Source: Bubalus kerabau (lineage: Eukaryota; Chordata; Mammalia; Artiodactyla; Bovidae). Taken from it: a stretch of DNA of 64,000 bases. The translations under genes were made by a program, and so were the position numbers. The DNA lies in contig NC_073627.1 in the NCBI RefSeq assembly GCF_029407905.1, positions 49,655,001 to 49,719,000 of the forward strand, given 5' to 3'. The notes under the pieces were generated by a model. The model was not told the origin of the DNA. It was given only the letters and a program-made list of their open reading frames with translations, and did not search any database. Positions 11,144 to 21,237 of the stretch are shown piece after piece. The stretch's first letter is position 1. Every line of letters starts with the position of its first letter.

Positions 11144-11485
11144 CTGATGCCCTTGCTTTTCCTCTTGCTGTTTCAGTTCCACATCGGGGTTTGGTCTGAA
11201 TGTTTGCCTTCTCTCACAGCCCCTGTTGCCTTCTGATATCAGCCTGGGAGGAGCAGGAACTCTGCCAGACTCCCCAAGACTTCGCAACATTGACCCACTG
11301 AGAAAGGCTGATAAGGAGTCAAGAAAAGTCCATGACAGGGCAGATTGGCAGGCCACAGTCTGACCTCTGGGAGTAAATGAAGGAGTAATGGGAAAATTCA
11401 GGGGTTTTGAAGTGCAGGGCCAAAGCTAAAACGTCCCACCTCTGAGAGGCTGAATGTCTTTTTTCATACATTGTACAAGCAGCTT
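11144..11485 (-). other. SLFN14: Probable SLFN14 5' UTR exon
   Basis: On the minus strand a clean donor, GGCATCAG|GTAAAA, ends an exon at 11144. About 30 bases upstream of the proposed 5' end lies a TATA-like AATAAATATAGAG (11525-11513), so transcription may start near 11485. Splicing to the acceptor at 9321 would place this directly before the coding exon. The exon and its start are inferred, with no transcript data. Confidence 0.45.
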
Positions 11486-11512
11486 CTGTCATAGTTAATT
11501 TCATTTCAAAGC

Positions 11513-11525
11513 TCTATATTTATTT
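11513..11525 (-). promoter_or_regulatory. TATA-like element upstream of SLFN14
   Basis: AATAAATATAGAG on the minus strand, about 370 bases upstream of a strong splice donor. It is the best core-promoter candidate for SLFN14. The surrounding DNA is AT-rich, so chance is possible. Confidence 0.3.
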
Positions 11526-11842
11526 TAAATTAAGCTGCCCTGTACATATCCATTATGAACAATATTAACCTATTTTATCACCTTCCAAATTGCTTATTCT
11601 GTTCTTCTTACTTTTATTCTATTTTTCCTATTCTTCTTCTTTGTTAAACACAAGACCCTTTCTAGAAAAATGCTCATTGATGAAGGTTTGGTTATCCTGG
11701 GTGAGAGGATTACAGATGACTTCTCATCGAATTTCTTTTCCTTTTTTTTTTTTTTTTTGACTTTTCTGTATTTTCTAAATGGTCTACAATAAATGTCAAT
11801 CATCTGTATAATTTACAAAATAATTAAATGAAAAAAACAAAC

Positions 11843-11861
11843 AGATAAGAGACAGTTATCT
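11843..11861. promoter_or_regulatory. Inverted pair of GATA-factor motifs
   Basis: AGATAAG followed six bases later by GTTATCTC, that is two WGATAR sites facing each other around a short spacer. The pair sits about 350 bases upstream of the inferred SLFN14 5' exon. SLFN14 is known to be expressed in megakaryocytic and erythroid cells, where GATA1 acts, so a role is plausible but inferred. Confidence 0.4.
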
Positions 11862-11973
11862 CATTTGGGGATGCTGGTTAAACTGAATCAAGTTTCTTAT
11901 AGAGGGCTGACTGATGGCCACCAATTATTGATGGTGATGATGGGGATGGACCTATAAATGTTAACTTACAAGG

Positions 11974-12283
11974 GCTTCCCTGACAGCTCAGTGGGTAAAA
12001 AATCCGCCTGCAGTGCAGGAGACCCTGGTTTGATTCCTGGGTCGGGAAGATCTGCTGGAGAAGGGATAGGCTACCCACCCCAGTATTCTTGGGCTTCCCT
12101 TGTGGCTCAGCTGGGAAAGAATCTGCTCACAATGTGGGAGACCTGGGTTCGATCCTGGGTTGGGAAGATCCCCTGGAGAAGGGAAAGGCTACCCATTCCA
12201 GTATTCTGGCCTGGAGAATTCCATGGACTATATAGTCCATGGGATCGCAAAGAGTCAGACAGGACTGAGCAACTTTCACTTTC
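11974..12283 (+). mobile_element. Dimeric Bov-tA SINE
   Basis: Two tandem tRNA-like heads (GGCTTCCCTGACAGCTCAG and GGCTTCCCTTGTGGCTCAG), the second with the full body and tail. One target duplication, ACTTACAAGG at 11964-11973 and 12284-12293, encloses both, so the dimer moved as a unit. Confidence 0.85.
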
Positions 12284-12325
12284 ACTTACAAGGAAAAAGG
12301 ATCTTTACAGATGTGATTAAGTACT

Positions 12326-12705
12326 GATGTTGAGATGAGGAGATTATCCATGTGGGCCTTAAATCCAAACCAGAAGCGTTCTCATAAGAGCAGCAGCAGA
12401 AAAAAAAAAAAAAAAAAGAGCAGCAGCAGAAAGAGATTTGATATGTACAAAAGAGAAGGCAAAAGACTGCAGAGGCAGAGACTGGAGTGACGTGGCCACA
12501 TGTGAGAGGGTGTCAGCAAGTATGGGAAACAGCCAAATAGACTGCCCCCTAGAGCTTCTGAGGAAGAGGAGCACAGCCCCTGCTGATACCCTGATTTCTG
12601 CCCACTTTTGTCAAACTCCTGGCAGTGAGAGAATAAACTTTTGTTGTTTTAAACAACCAAAATGGTGGTAATTTGTTACAGCAGCCACAGAAAACTAACA
12701 TAGTT
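12326..12705 (+). mobile_element. Old MaLR-type LTR remnant
   Basis: The 3' part, AATAAACTTTTGTTGTTTTA followed by GGTAATTTGTTACAGCAG, resembles MLT1-class solo LTRs of ERVL-MaLR. No coding region accompanies it. It is broken by the poly(A) insertion at 12,386-12,432. Confidence 0.45.
12386..12432 (+). repeat. Pure poly(A) flanked by a 17-bp duplication
   Basis: AAGAGCAGCAGCAGAAA at 12386-12402 is repeated at 12416-12432 with only A residues between. It looks like a retroposition that delivered only a tail. Confidence 0.7.
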
Positions 12706-12930
12706 CTTTCCCCCTAAGTCAAACCATCAAGCATCTACCATCTACTTCAACTTGTTTTTGATGAAATGACATTATTAAATAGGTTTCTGAATACCCCTCA
12801 AATTTCTTTTCATTAACTAAGGTTAATGTTCCTATGAAGTTCTGCTTTGCTGGCAGACCCTTTGTACCTGTTGTACTGAAAAGAGTTTCCAGGACAGGAG
12901 GCAGAATGGATACTATGATGAATAATCAGC

Positions 12931-13030
12931 TCAGTTCAGTTCAGTTCAGTTGCTCAGTCATGTCCGACTCTTTGCGACCCCATGAACAGCAGCACGCCAG
13001 GCCTCCCTGTCCATCACCAACAAACGAATA
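12931..13030 (-). mobile_element. BovB LINE 3' scrap
   Basis: Starts with the TTCAGTTCAGTTCAGTT terminal repeat typical of the BovB 3' end, then TGCTCAGTCATGTCCGACTC, and breaks off after about 100 bases. Confidence 0.75.
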
Positions 13031-13100
13031 AAGTGCAAAGGTCGGCTCTCAGCTTCAGTTTTAACCCTTTTCACTCATGTCATTTTCAAATCCAGTCTCC

Positions 13101-13335
13101 CTTATTTTATTTTTTTAATTTCTTGGCCACACTGAGTACTGATTGTAATTCCCTAACCAGGGAACCACTGGACCACCAGGGAAGTCCTCAGTCTCTCTCT
13201 CTTTTTTTTTTTTATTTAGGCATCACTGTGCAGCACATCGCATCTTAGTTCCCTGACCAGGAATCAAACCAGTGCCCCCTTCATTTGAAGTGCAGCATGT
13301 TAATCACTGGACTTCCAGCAAAATCCCCAAAGTCT
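13101..13335 (-). mobile_element. Two adjacent antisense CHR-type SINE fragments
   Basis: 13101-13190 (TTGGCCACACTGAG to ACCAGGGAAGTCC) and 13200-13335 (T-rich tract, TTCCCTGACCAGGAATC, ACTGGACTTCC). Both carry antisense box-B sequence. Confidence 0.65.
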
Positions 13336-13507
13336 CACTTTTAGTTCTACCATCTACCTTAATTCTCAGCTTCACTGAAATCCTTCTGATATTACTTATT
13401 TTTAGAAAGATAGAAAAGACTGTCATTTACTGGACATGTGCCTTTGGGCACAAGGGACCAAGCTGGGAGTGTGGCACACCACGTGGGAACTGAGATTACT
13501 TGGCCAG

Positions 13508-13715
13508 GATTCCCTGGTGGCTCAGATGGTAAAAAGTTTGCCTGCAATGGGGGAGACCCGAGTTCCATCCCTGGGTCGGGAAGATCTCCTGGAGAAGGAA
13601 GGAAATGACAACCCACTCCAGTATTCTTGCCTGGAAAAGCCCAGGGCCAGAGGAGCCTGGGAGGCTATAGTCCATGGAGTCAGACACGACTGAGCGACTT
13701 CACTTTCACTTTTCA
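13508..13715 (+). mobile_element. Bov-tA SINE
   Basis: GATTCCCTGGTGGCTCAGATGG head, standard body, and ACGACTGAGCGACTTCACTT tail. Confidence 0.9.
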
Positions 13716-13925
13716 AGTGGAAGAGCCGGCATGTGGTCAGGTCTGTTTAGTACAAATGCTCCTACTCCTTCCACTGCCTCTCAAATTTAGGATTCTGGAT
13801 TGCTTTGGAGTCTTCAGAATCAGAAATTTACCTAAGTACTTCCTTTTTTCTTCCCAGTCAACAGGAAAGACATTTTATGGGGCAGGAGAACTAGGAATTG
13901 GATTGTTTTCTCCTTCTTATTCTTT

Positions 13926-14156
13926 TTTTTTTTTTTTTTTTGCTGTGCTGGGTCTTCATTGCTGCACGCAGGCTTTCTCTAGCTGTGGTGTGAGGGCTTC
14001 TCGCCTTGCGAAGCACAGGCTCTAGAATTCAGGCTCATTATTTGTGGTGCAGTGGCTTCGTTGCCCCATGGCATGTGGAATCTTCCTGGACCAGAGATCA
14101 AACTCATGTCCCATGCTTTGGAAGGCAGATTCTTAACCACTGGACCACCAGGGAAG
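13926..14156 (-). mobile_element. CHR-type SINE with perfect 18-bp duplication
   Basis: Antisense: poly(T), GCTGTGCTGGGTCTTCATTG, ending ACCACCAGGGAAG. TTCTCCTTCTTATTCTTT flanks it at 13908-13925 and 14157-14174. Confidence 0.85.
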
Positions 14157-14702
14157 TTCTCCTTCTTATTCTTTAATGAACTATTGGGAACCAAATCAGG
14201 AGAAGAAAGGATAATGTGAAAGATGAGAAAAGAGAGTTTTTCTTCTTCAAAGTTCCTTAGTCAAGTCCCCTGGCTATTAATAGTAGGTTATCAGAACAGG
14301 GAGGAGTTCTCATTTTGGCTCTGATACCTAGAAGCAAATGTCCGTGATATGAAGCAACTTGAAATCAGTAGCTTGGACAGTGATTTTCTCTAGGTCTTGG
14401 GATAGTAATCTGGCCATGCTGTTGACAGTTAGCTAAGAACTAGAGCCCCCAATTTATTTAAGATGTGTTTATTCACTATGCATTTCAGTTTATCCAGAGA
14501 TAATTACAGCACAGCCTTCAAGCCCAAAAGCACAAACAGCTGAATATCAGCCTTCGTCTCACACTAAATTCATTTGTCAGTATGACTTGACTAGCACAGC
14601 AGACTTGATAACATAGTGTCCGACAGCAACCGTGCTGTTTTTACCACACCACCATCTGACTCTGAGTAAGTTTCATTCATTCTCTCATTCAATCAACCAC
14701 TT

Positions 14703-14730
14703 TGTGTGTGTGTGTGTGTGTGTGTGTGTG
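14703..14730 (+). repeat. (TG)n microsatellite
   Basis: Fourteen uninterrupted TG units, likely polymorphic. Confidence 0.95.
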
Positions 14731-14789
14731 AGCCCCAAGGGCATTGCAATTCTAGCAGTTTTTAGCTCTGAAGCTATGGTTAAGATAAT

Positions 14790-15445
14790 CCAAGCCTCAG
14801 GTTCCTTCTGTATAAATTGGAGGTAATAATAGTGCCTTCTTCATATAGTTCTTGTGAGAATGAAGTGAGATGATGTATATAAAGAGTTTAGCATGGTGCC
14901 TGGCATAGAATGTCAGCTTTTCATTTAATAATCAATTATCAAGCACTTACTGTGTTCCAAACATAGTACCGTGCTCTGGGGCTACTGGTCATTTGCACCA
15001 TTTAGTGGCTGCCTTCTTTGGGCCAGATCTGCAACTTTGATGATCTCAAATTGTCCTCATAGTAACTTGTAAGACATGCATTATTTTCACCCTCTTATAA
15101 ATGAAGAAACTGAGTTAAGAAAAGTAAAGCTCAAGGCTACACACATAGTAGGTAGCAGAGCTGAGATCTGAACACTTGGTGTCCAGCTGATTTCAAAACT
15201 CACTGTCATTTTGCCCTGCAGCCTTTACTGTTAGCAAGAATAAGACACATGTCCTATTCACAATCTAGAGGGGAGAAAACATGTATTAAAGAACTCATGG
15301 CAATACAACATATGTGGTAACACCAGGTGAGAACTTTATGTACTATGCATTGTTCTCAATTCTCATAACAGCTCCATGAGGTAGGTTCTGTCATTATTCC
15401 CACTTTTACAGATAGAGAAACTGAGGAACAGAGAGTTTATGATGC
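14790..15445. mobile_element. Cluster of MIR/L2 remnants
   Basis: MIR-like cores at 14790-14925 (TGCCTGGCATAGAATG), 15050-15215 (AATGAAGAAACTGAG, AGGTAGCAGAGCTGAG) and 15358-15445 (TTACAGATAGAGAAACTGAG). They are ancient and diverged. Confidence 0.6.
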
Positions 15446-15740
15446 TTGCAAATCCTATAACCCATATGAATGACCATAACACTCTAGTGCCATTCTGGCA
15501 AGCTAGACTCATATGAACAGTGTGCTCGGGGTGTTCTAACAAGTGAAAATGACTAAGCTTGTGAGAACAAGAGAAGATTTCATAAATGAGATGGTATATA
15601 AGCTTAATCCTGCAAGTAAGAATGCACCAGGTTGAGGAAGGGTGATGGGGAAGGAAGGGGAAAACCAGGAAAAGGAAACAGCACTTGCAAAGGCCCATTC
15701 TCTTCACTGTCTAAACTCCCTTATTTTTAAAGTACAATGA

Positions 15741-16061
15741 AAGCGATGAAAGTGAAAGTCGTTCAGTCATGTCCAACTTCTTGTGACCCCGTGGACTATG
15801 CAGTCCATGGAATTCTCTAGGCCAGAATACTGGAGTGGGTAGCCTTTCCCTTCTCCGGGGGATCTTCCCAACTCAGGGATTGAGCCCAGGTCTCCCGCAT
15901 TGCAGGAGGATTCTTTATCAGCTGAGCCACAAGGGAAGCCCAAGAATACTGGATTGGGAAGTCTGTCCCTTCTCCAGTGGATCTTCCTGAGTCAGGAATC
16001 TAACTGGGGTCTCCTGCATTGCAGGTGGATTCTTTACCAACTGAGGTATCAGGGAAGCCCC
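15741..16061 (-). mobile_element. Dimeric Bov-tA SINE
   Basis: Two antisense tRNA-like units in tandem. The single duplication TAAAGTACAATGA at 15728-15740 and 16062-16074 shows one insertion event for the dimer. Confidence 0.88.
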
Positions 16062-16434
16062 TAAAGTACAATGAGGATCCTTAATAGGTCTCTAAAGAAG
16101 GCATTCCATTTTTTCTCCACACTTTCCTTCTATTTCTTCATGTCTTTCTCCCCATCCCTATCCTCCTGCCACCCTTCACATGCCACCTGTCCATTTCTTG
16201 CTAGCTGTCACCTGGACACTTGCCATCACTTGAAATAGCTTCCCGTTCTTTCACTCTGCCTTCCTTCCATCTATTTAAAAACATAGTTGCCTAATGGGTT
16301 TTCATATCTAATCACCTATCTCCTCAGACTCTGAAATCTTCACACTGCCCACTTTGTCCAGAATAGTCTCAACTACACAGGCAGTAAGCCGCCATCTTGG
16401 CCTGTCTTTCAATTCGTGCCACCCCCTTTCATCA

Positions 16435-16790
16435 CGGCTAACACTGGTCCTCAACTTTGGTGTGAATCAGAATCTCCCCTGGCATGCGTGTGTGTGTGTG
16501 CTCAGTCGCTTCAGTCGTGTCCAACTCTTTGTGACCCTATGGACTGTAGCCCACCAGGCTCCTCTGTCCATGGGATTCCCAGGCAAGAATACTGGAGTGG
16601 GTTGCCATGCCCTCCTCCAGAGCATCTTCCCTGACCCGGGGATCCTGGGGATCGAACTTGAATCTGTCTTCGTCTCCTGTGTTGCAGGCAGATTCTTTAC
16701 CCACTGAGCCACCTGGGGAGCCCACCCCCTTAACATACTTCTTAAAAATATACATGGCTGGGGGCTCCACCTCCAGATTCAACCTTACTG
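16435..16790 (+). mobile_element. MER5A-like remnant split by a Bov-tA
   Basis: CTGGTCCTCAACTTTGG to GAATCAGAATC on the left and TGGGGGCTCCACCTCCAG on the right resemble one hAT MER5A copy, interrupted by the SINE at 16484-16725. Tentative. Confidence 0.4.
16484..16725 (-). mobile_element. Bov-tA SINE
   Basis: Starts with a GTGTGTGTGTGTG tract, then CTCAGTCGCTTCAGTCGTG, ending GCCACCTGGGGAGCCC. Confidence 0.9.
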
Positions 16791-16926
16791 ATTCCGGAAA
16801 ACTGAGTTGTGCAGTTTTGTCCCTTTTTTTTGATGTTTTAGGGCGTCTATGTTAACTTTCCTTCTGGTGTTTCTAACTCACTGACTTTTGAGAAACACTA
16901 CATCTTTTCAACCTTACCTAAATTTG

Positions 16927-17055
16927 GAAGGAAATGGCAACCCACTCCAATATTCATGCCTGGAGAATTTCATGGACAGAGGAGCCTGGTGGGCTCCAGT
17001 CCATGGGGTCCCAAAGAGTCGGACACGACTGAGTGACTCTCACTCACTCACCTAC
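16927..17055 (+). mobile_element. Truncated Bov-tA SINE
   Basis: Only the 3' half: GGAAATGGCAACCCACTCC to CGACTGAGTGACTCTCAC. Confidence 0.85.
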
Positions 17056-17621
17056 GCTTTCTTATTTAATTCGAGAGTTAAATTATCTGCTCCCAGAATC
17101 TCCTAATTCTCAAATCCCACGCATCTTTCAAGACCCAGATCAAAGGCCACCTCTTCCACGACATTTTTCCTGCACTCCTTTGCAGTTCTTTGATATTTAA
17201 TGTCCTCTCTTTGTTGTTTAGGAAGCGCGCAAACCTCTGACCAGCCAATGAGTTTCCCCTGGTGGGGAAGAAGGAGCACGTTCATCAAAGTTCACCCTAA
17301 CCTCTCTAGCTCTCAGGTGGGAGTTTGGCACAAGTGCCGTATTGTTGGATCACTGTCTGAACCGATAGTTCTTTCTGTCAACTACAAATTGGCACTTACC
17401 AAGAGCACTGCCAACGGCTGAAAAACATAGGGGTTTGCCATCTGCCTCTACGGAGAGTGAACCCCGTGCTATAGCTGTTGACCTTCAACAACCGGAGGGA
17501 GTTTAGGGTGAAGTGAGGCACTCTGTGCTCCAGGGAATCTGGTGGGACAGGTCTTTAGATGGTTGGATGTTTTTAGGAACAGATTTTATGATCCCAAACC
17601 TTCCATCTCCTCATACCTAAA

Positions 17622-17748
17622 GTTAAAGTGAAAGTGAAGTAGCTCAGTCGTGTCTGACTCTTGTGACCCCGTGGACTGTAGCCTACTAGGCTCCTCCCTC
17701 CATGGGATTCTCCAGGCAAGAATACTGGAGTGGGTTGCCATTTCCTTC
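17622..17748 (-). mobile_element. Truncated Bov-tA/Bov-A SINE
   Basis: Antisense 3' half, AAGTGAAAGTGAAGTAGCTC to TTGCCATTTCCTTCTC, between near-matching CTCATACCTA copies. Confidence 0.8.
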
Positions 17749-18179
17749 TCATACCTAGAGAAGCACTAAATTCCTTCAGGGTGACATCAGATCCTCATGA
17801 CTAACAAAAAGCCTTTTGTAAAATGAGTGCTTCATGGTATTGAACTCCCCCTTCTCCAAAACCTTACATATTGTCTTTCACCCACTCCCGCGCTGGAACA
17901 GTCTCAGAGCTATTCCCAGGCTGCAGTCCTCCTTTTGCCCCAAATAAAACTTAACTCACAATTCTCATGTTGTACATCTTTTTTAGCCGACATTCCCAAA
18001 AGTCTAGGGCACACACACTCTACAACCCTGCCTCAGATGCCTTTCCCTAGTGAAACAAGGCACTCCAGATAACAGCCTCTCCAACGTTGGAGATTAAAGA
18101 ATTGAAGGACCGGCAGAAACCACTCAGCGTCTAACTTCTAACTCAGGCTTCAGAACCCGCCCAGCCACAGAGCTACTGC

Positions 18180-18360
18180 AAACGCGCTTGCGCCCTCTGG
18201 CCGGCTCAGTCCCCAAAGTTCGCCTCGCGCTCCGATTGGCTGCTTTCCGCACCAGCCCGGGCGCCACGTGATCCACTGGCCACCGCGTGATTGGTTGTTC
18301 CTCTCGCTGGGGCTGCCGGCCCTGCCGCGAGGAGCAGGAGTCTGGAAAGCGGCAAGTGGC
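18180..18360 (+). promoter_or_regulatory. GC-rich CCAAT promoter of the SNORD7 host RNA
   Basis: A CpG-rich block in otherwise AT-rich DNA. It has two inverted CCAAT boxes (ATTGG at 18235-18239 and 18290-18294), a CACGTG E-box near 18265 and a CTCF-like CGCCCTCTGG at 18191. About 66 bases after the second CCAAT box there is C followed by TTCCTCCC (from 18360), a good candidate for a 5'-TOP start, which is typical of snoRNA host genes. There is no TATA box. Confidence 0.6.
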
Positions 18361-18764
18361 TTCCTCCCGCAGTGTACAGCACGGGGTGGGCTGCCGTGAG
18401 CCTCAGCAGACCCGGGCAGGCCTCGTAAGAATGTAGGACGTAAGCGTTTTGGGAGGTTCGGAAAGCGGACTGCAGAGCCCCTGCCTGCAGCTCTGATTTG
18501 CGCCCTGGCTCCGGCCTTACTTGTGTTTCGCCCACAAGAATGACTTCCTTCAGTCTTTCCTGAAGTTGGTGAGGTTTGGACGTATTAGTAGTGTTAGTAG
18601 TATTGTTATTTTTCTTATTATCATCATCATTTGAGAGTCCACTGCATATAAGCATTGGTGGTCCTGCGCAGGGCGCCATGCAGAAAGCCTTGAGTTAGAA
18701 GCTGGAGGAAGGAGGGCTTATAGATGCTTGCGGAACGTCCTTAAACCAGCATGAAATGTTGGAG
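18360..18764 (+). ncRNA. Exon 1 of probable SNORD7 host lncRNA
   Basis: The exon starts at the proposed TOP-like site downstream of the CCAAT boxes and ends at TTGGAG|GTAAGT, a near-consensus donor (GT at 18765). No convincing open reading frame is seen on the plus strand; a 157-codon minus-strand frame here is a GC-rich shadow. The start is inferred from promoter motifs only. Confidence 0.5.
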
Positions 18765-18839
18765 GTAAGTCAGCTTTATAAATTGTGCTGATGTTTTTAT
18801 AATCTAGGAGCTTAGGGTTTAGTAGGGAGGGTCATTCAT

Positions 18840-18965
18840 TGACTAAATTAAACGCTCATTTATTGAGCCGCCTTCTGTTGCCCCAGGTTCCCTGCTCAGT
18901 GTAATGGTTGCAAAGGCCAGTGAGACCCAGTCCTGGTTCTTCAGGAGCTCTGTCTGTGTGATGGG
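18840..18965. mobile_element. Possible L2 remnant in the host-RNA intron
   Basis: CATTTATTGAGC followed by a diverged L2-like stretch ending CAGGAGCTCTGTC. Low certainty. Confidence 0.3.
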
Positions 18966-19107
18966 ACTGGTGGGTGAGACAAGGAGGTAGAGGATGGGAA
19001 TGAGTGAATATTTGGCGTGTGACGCCTACTATGGTCGGAAAAAGTGCTGTGAGAGTCAGAGGAGGGGGTAAACTGAGGGAGTTAGAGACTACTTAACCGA
19101 GAAGGGA

Positions 19108-19287
19108 GCTTCCCTGATAGTTCAGCTGGTAAAGAATCCGCCTGCAATGCAGGAGACCCCGGTTCGATTCCTGGGTCAGGAATATCTACTGGAGAAGGGA
19201 AGGATTACCCGCTCCTGGAGAATTTCATGGACTGTATAGTCCATGAGGTCGCAAATAGTCGGCATGACTGAGCGACTTTCACTTAAC
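19108..19287 (+). mobile_element. Bov-tA SINE in host-RNA intron
   Basis: GCTTCCCTGATAGTTCAGCTGG head to GACTGAGCGACTTTCAC tail. The rest of the intron, 19,290-20,520, shows nothing recognisable. Confidence 0.88.
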
Positions 19288-20520
19288 AGAGGTGACATTT
19301 GAACAAGGCTTTAGAACTATAATTAGACTTTCTCCAGATTGAAAGGGGTAGGAAAGGCACGCCAGACAGAGAAGTTTACAGAGGAAGAGAACTAGGAAAG
19401 TGTGCCCACTGTGAGTGACTGGAGCACACTTGGAGTTCTGCTCACAAGTTTCCTGCTTTGAAACAGAGTTATTTAAGTTCTATTAGCTCGTTTGTTTTTT
19501 TGTAACACGTACTCCTGCAAAGGCTGGTGTGATCAAGGCTCAAGCCTCTAAAAAGGCACTTTGTTTTTAGTAGTTTCCCTCTCTTTGTGGAGTTTAGTTG
19601 CTGAATGGAGAACACAGGCCATATGTAGCTGTCCAGTTTTAACTAGGGAGTATCAGTCTGTTATCAGTTTTATAAGTGGCCAACTGAAGCATGTTGTGTG
19701 TCCAAAATTGTTACTTATATATTGACAGTACTCTGCTGAAAAGCTGGAGAGGTTGACATTGTTTGCAAACCACAAGAAGTGTCATTTAGAATAAATAAAA
19801 TGTAGTCAACTTTCTCATTCAGAAATTGATTATCCAGGTTGTGAATTACTCAGGCTTTGTATTGTTTCCTTTATCTTGCCCATCCTCTGGAGAAAAATGA
19901 AATTAAACCTTATATTTAGCTGGTAGTGGAAAAGTATAAATCTGGTAACCAGACCTGTTTCTCCTCCAACTCTGTTGTTAATTTGCTATGGAACTTTGTC
20001 AAATCATATCCTCCTCAGGTTTTGGATTCTTTAGAAGACTTGTATAAAATTTTTATGGCTAATACTTTTCATCTTTATTGGCAGTAGAATTGTAAATCAA
20101 ATTATATGTTAAATGAATTGGAGTTTATAAAGGCTTTTTAGTAGAAAATCTTTCCTGAAGGTTTTCCTTTAGAACTAGACTATAAGTCCCTTCACAGACA
20201 ATCCCTAAGATTTTATCATGCATGGTGTTTGGGCTCACTAAAACCAGAAATTATTTTGAACTGTAAATGCTTCTCTACTCTGTATTTTAAAAACAACCAA
20301 AGAAAACCACATACCCCAAAACAAAACTTGTTCATGTTAACATTTTGTACAGCAGAGTTGCTTAAGGTGCATAGTGGAAGATGCAATATTGAAAGCCCAT
20401 GCTTTAAATTTATCTGAAAAGAATCTTTTTTTTTTTTTTCCATGGGTAAACCTAAATTTTCTCTGATATGAAAATAGGGTTTGGGGCTGCTCTTATGAAA
20501 TACAAGGAGGTGAAAGCAAT

Positions 20521-20617
20521 GATGCGATGATGAGTGAAGCATAGTCTGACCTGGTATTGCCATTGCTTCAGTGTTGGCTTTGACCAGGGTATGACCCCTT
20601 AATCTTCTCTCTGAGCT
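20521..20617 (+). ncRNA. SNORD7: Box C/D snoRNA SNORD7 (mgU6-47)
   Basis: C box ATGATGA at 20527-20533, D box CTGA at 20611-20614, and an internal CTGA at 20546-20549 that can serve as D'. The ten bases immediately before the D box, AATCTTCTCT (20601-20610), are perfectly complementary to U6 snRNA 43-52. The fifth base upstream of the D box pairs with A47, so the fibrillarin rule predicts 2'-O-methylation of U6 A47, the known job of SNORD7. Human SNORD7 is about 97 nt and also lies between SLFN14 and PEX12. The terminal stem is weak here (only a short GC/GC pairing is seen), so the ends are approximate. The target of the D' guide is not assigned. Confidence 0.92.
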
Positions 20618-20741
20618 GATTCTGGCTGTGGTTTTTCTACAGTGGCATGTTCTAGCCTATTTGGATACTGGCTTTATTATGTGTTAGAGCATTACTTTAA
20701 TATGCTTTTGTATTACTAATACTTTCATGTTTTCTTTGTAG

Positions 20742-20890
20742 GTTGAGGTGAAAAATACTGTTTTGATAATCTTCATGGAAGGCTGCATTATTTCATCCCT
20801 GAATCTGGTTCAGTTCCCTTATTGACTGATTACTGTGTTAAAATGCTTGTTTAGCAGTGATTGTAAAATAAAAGTAATTAACATGTACAT
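20742..20890 (+). ncRNA. Exon 2 of probable SNORD7 host lncRNA
   Basis: Acceptor TTTCTTTGTAG (AG at 20740-20741) preceded by a branch-point-like TACTAAT at 20714-20720. AATAAA at 20867-20872 would terminate the transcript near 20890. The snoRNA D box is about 100 bases upstream of the branch point, the usual arrangement for intronic C/D snoRNAs. No protein is evident. The model is inferred from splice and polyadenylation signals. Confidence 0.5.
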
Positions 20891-21237
20891 GCTCTCTTGG
20901 GGCAGACTAAGGGAAAACAGGTGTTCAGCTTGGAAAAATGTTGCTCATTGGATTTCCCATTAAGTCAGTATGTCTTGGGTTTAACTTTTAAACAAATTAA
21001 AAAATTAAATATTTTAAAATCTATAGGATATTCTGTTTCAATATTTCTATTACCTTTGTGGTGTCAGAAAATGTGCTTTGAATTGCTAAAATGAGTTGTA
21101 TTAGCAAACACCTGTCTCAGCAGAGGCACTTACTAGAATTTTCATTCTTCCTCTTCTAGTAATGATTAAAAAAAAAAAAACCTGTATATTTTCACCAACC
21201 TTCCGATCCAGTGGCTTGCATTTTTCTACATAGGTTT

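Larger units (their letters stand above)
11486..18179. other. Intergenic region, SLFN14 to SNORD7 host
   Basis: No gene recognised. It is filled with SINEs, a BovB scrap, MIR remnants, a MaLR-like LTR and a TG microsatellite (listed separately). The stretches 14,175-14,700, 16,075-16,430, 17,056-17,620 and 17,750-18,180 are unique-looking with no gene signal. Confidence 0.6.

Noticed and set aside
18206..18679. 157-codon minus-strand frame in the GC-rich block
   Set aside because: It overlaps a CCAAT/CpG promoter, has low-complexity composition (NNTTNTTNTS) and no family resemblance; GC-rich shadow.
20515..20569. AAGCAATG ... CATTGCTT inverted repeat as the snoRNA terminal stem
   Set aside because: It would close before the true D box at 20611, whose adjacent guide matches U6; probably an internal fold or chance.
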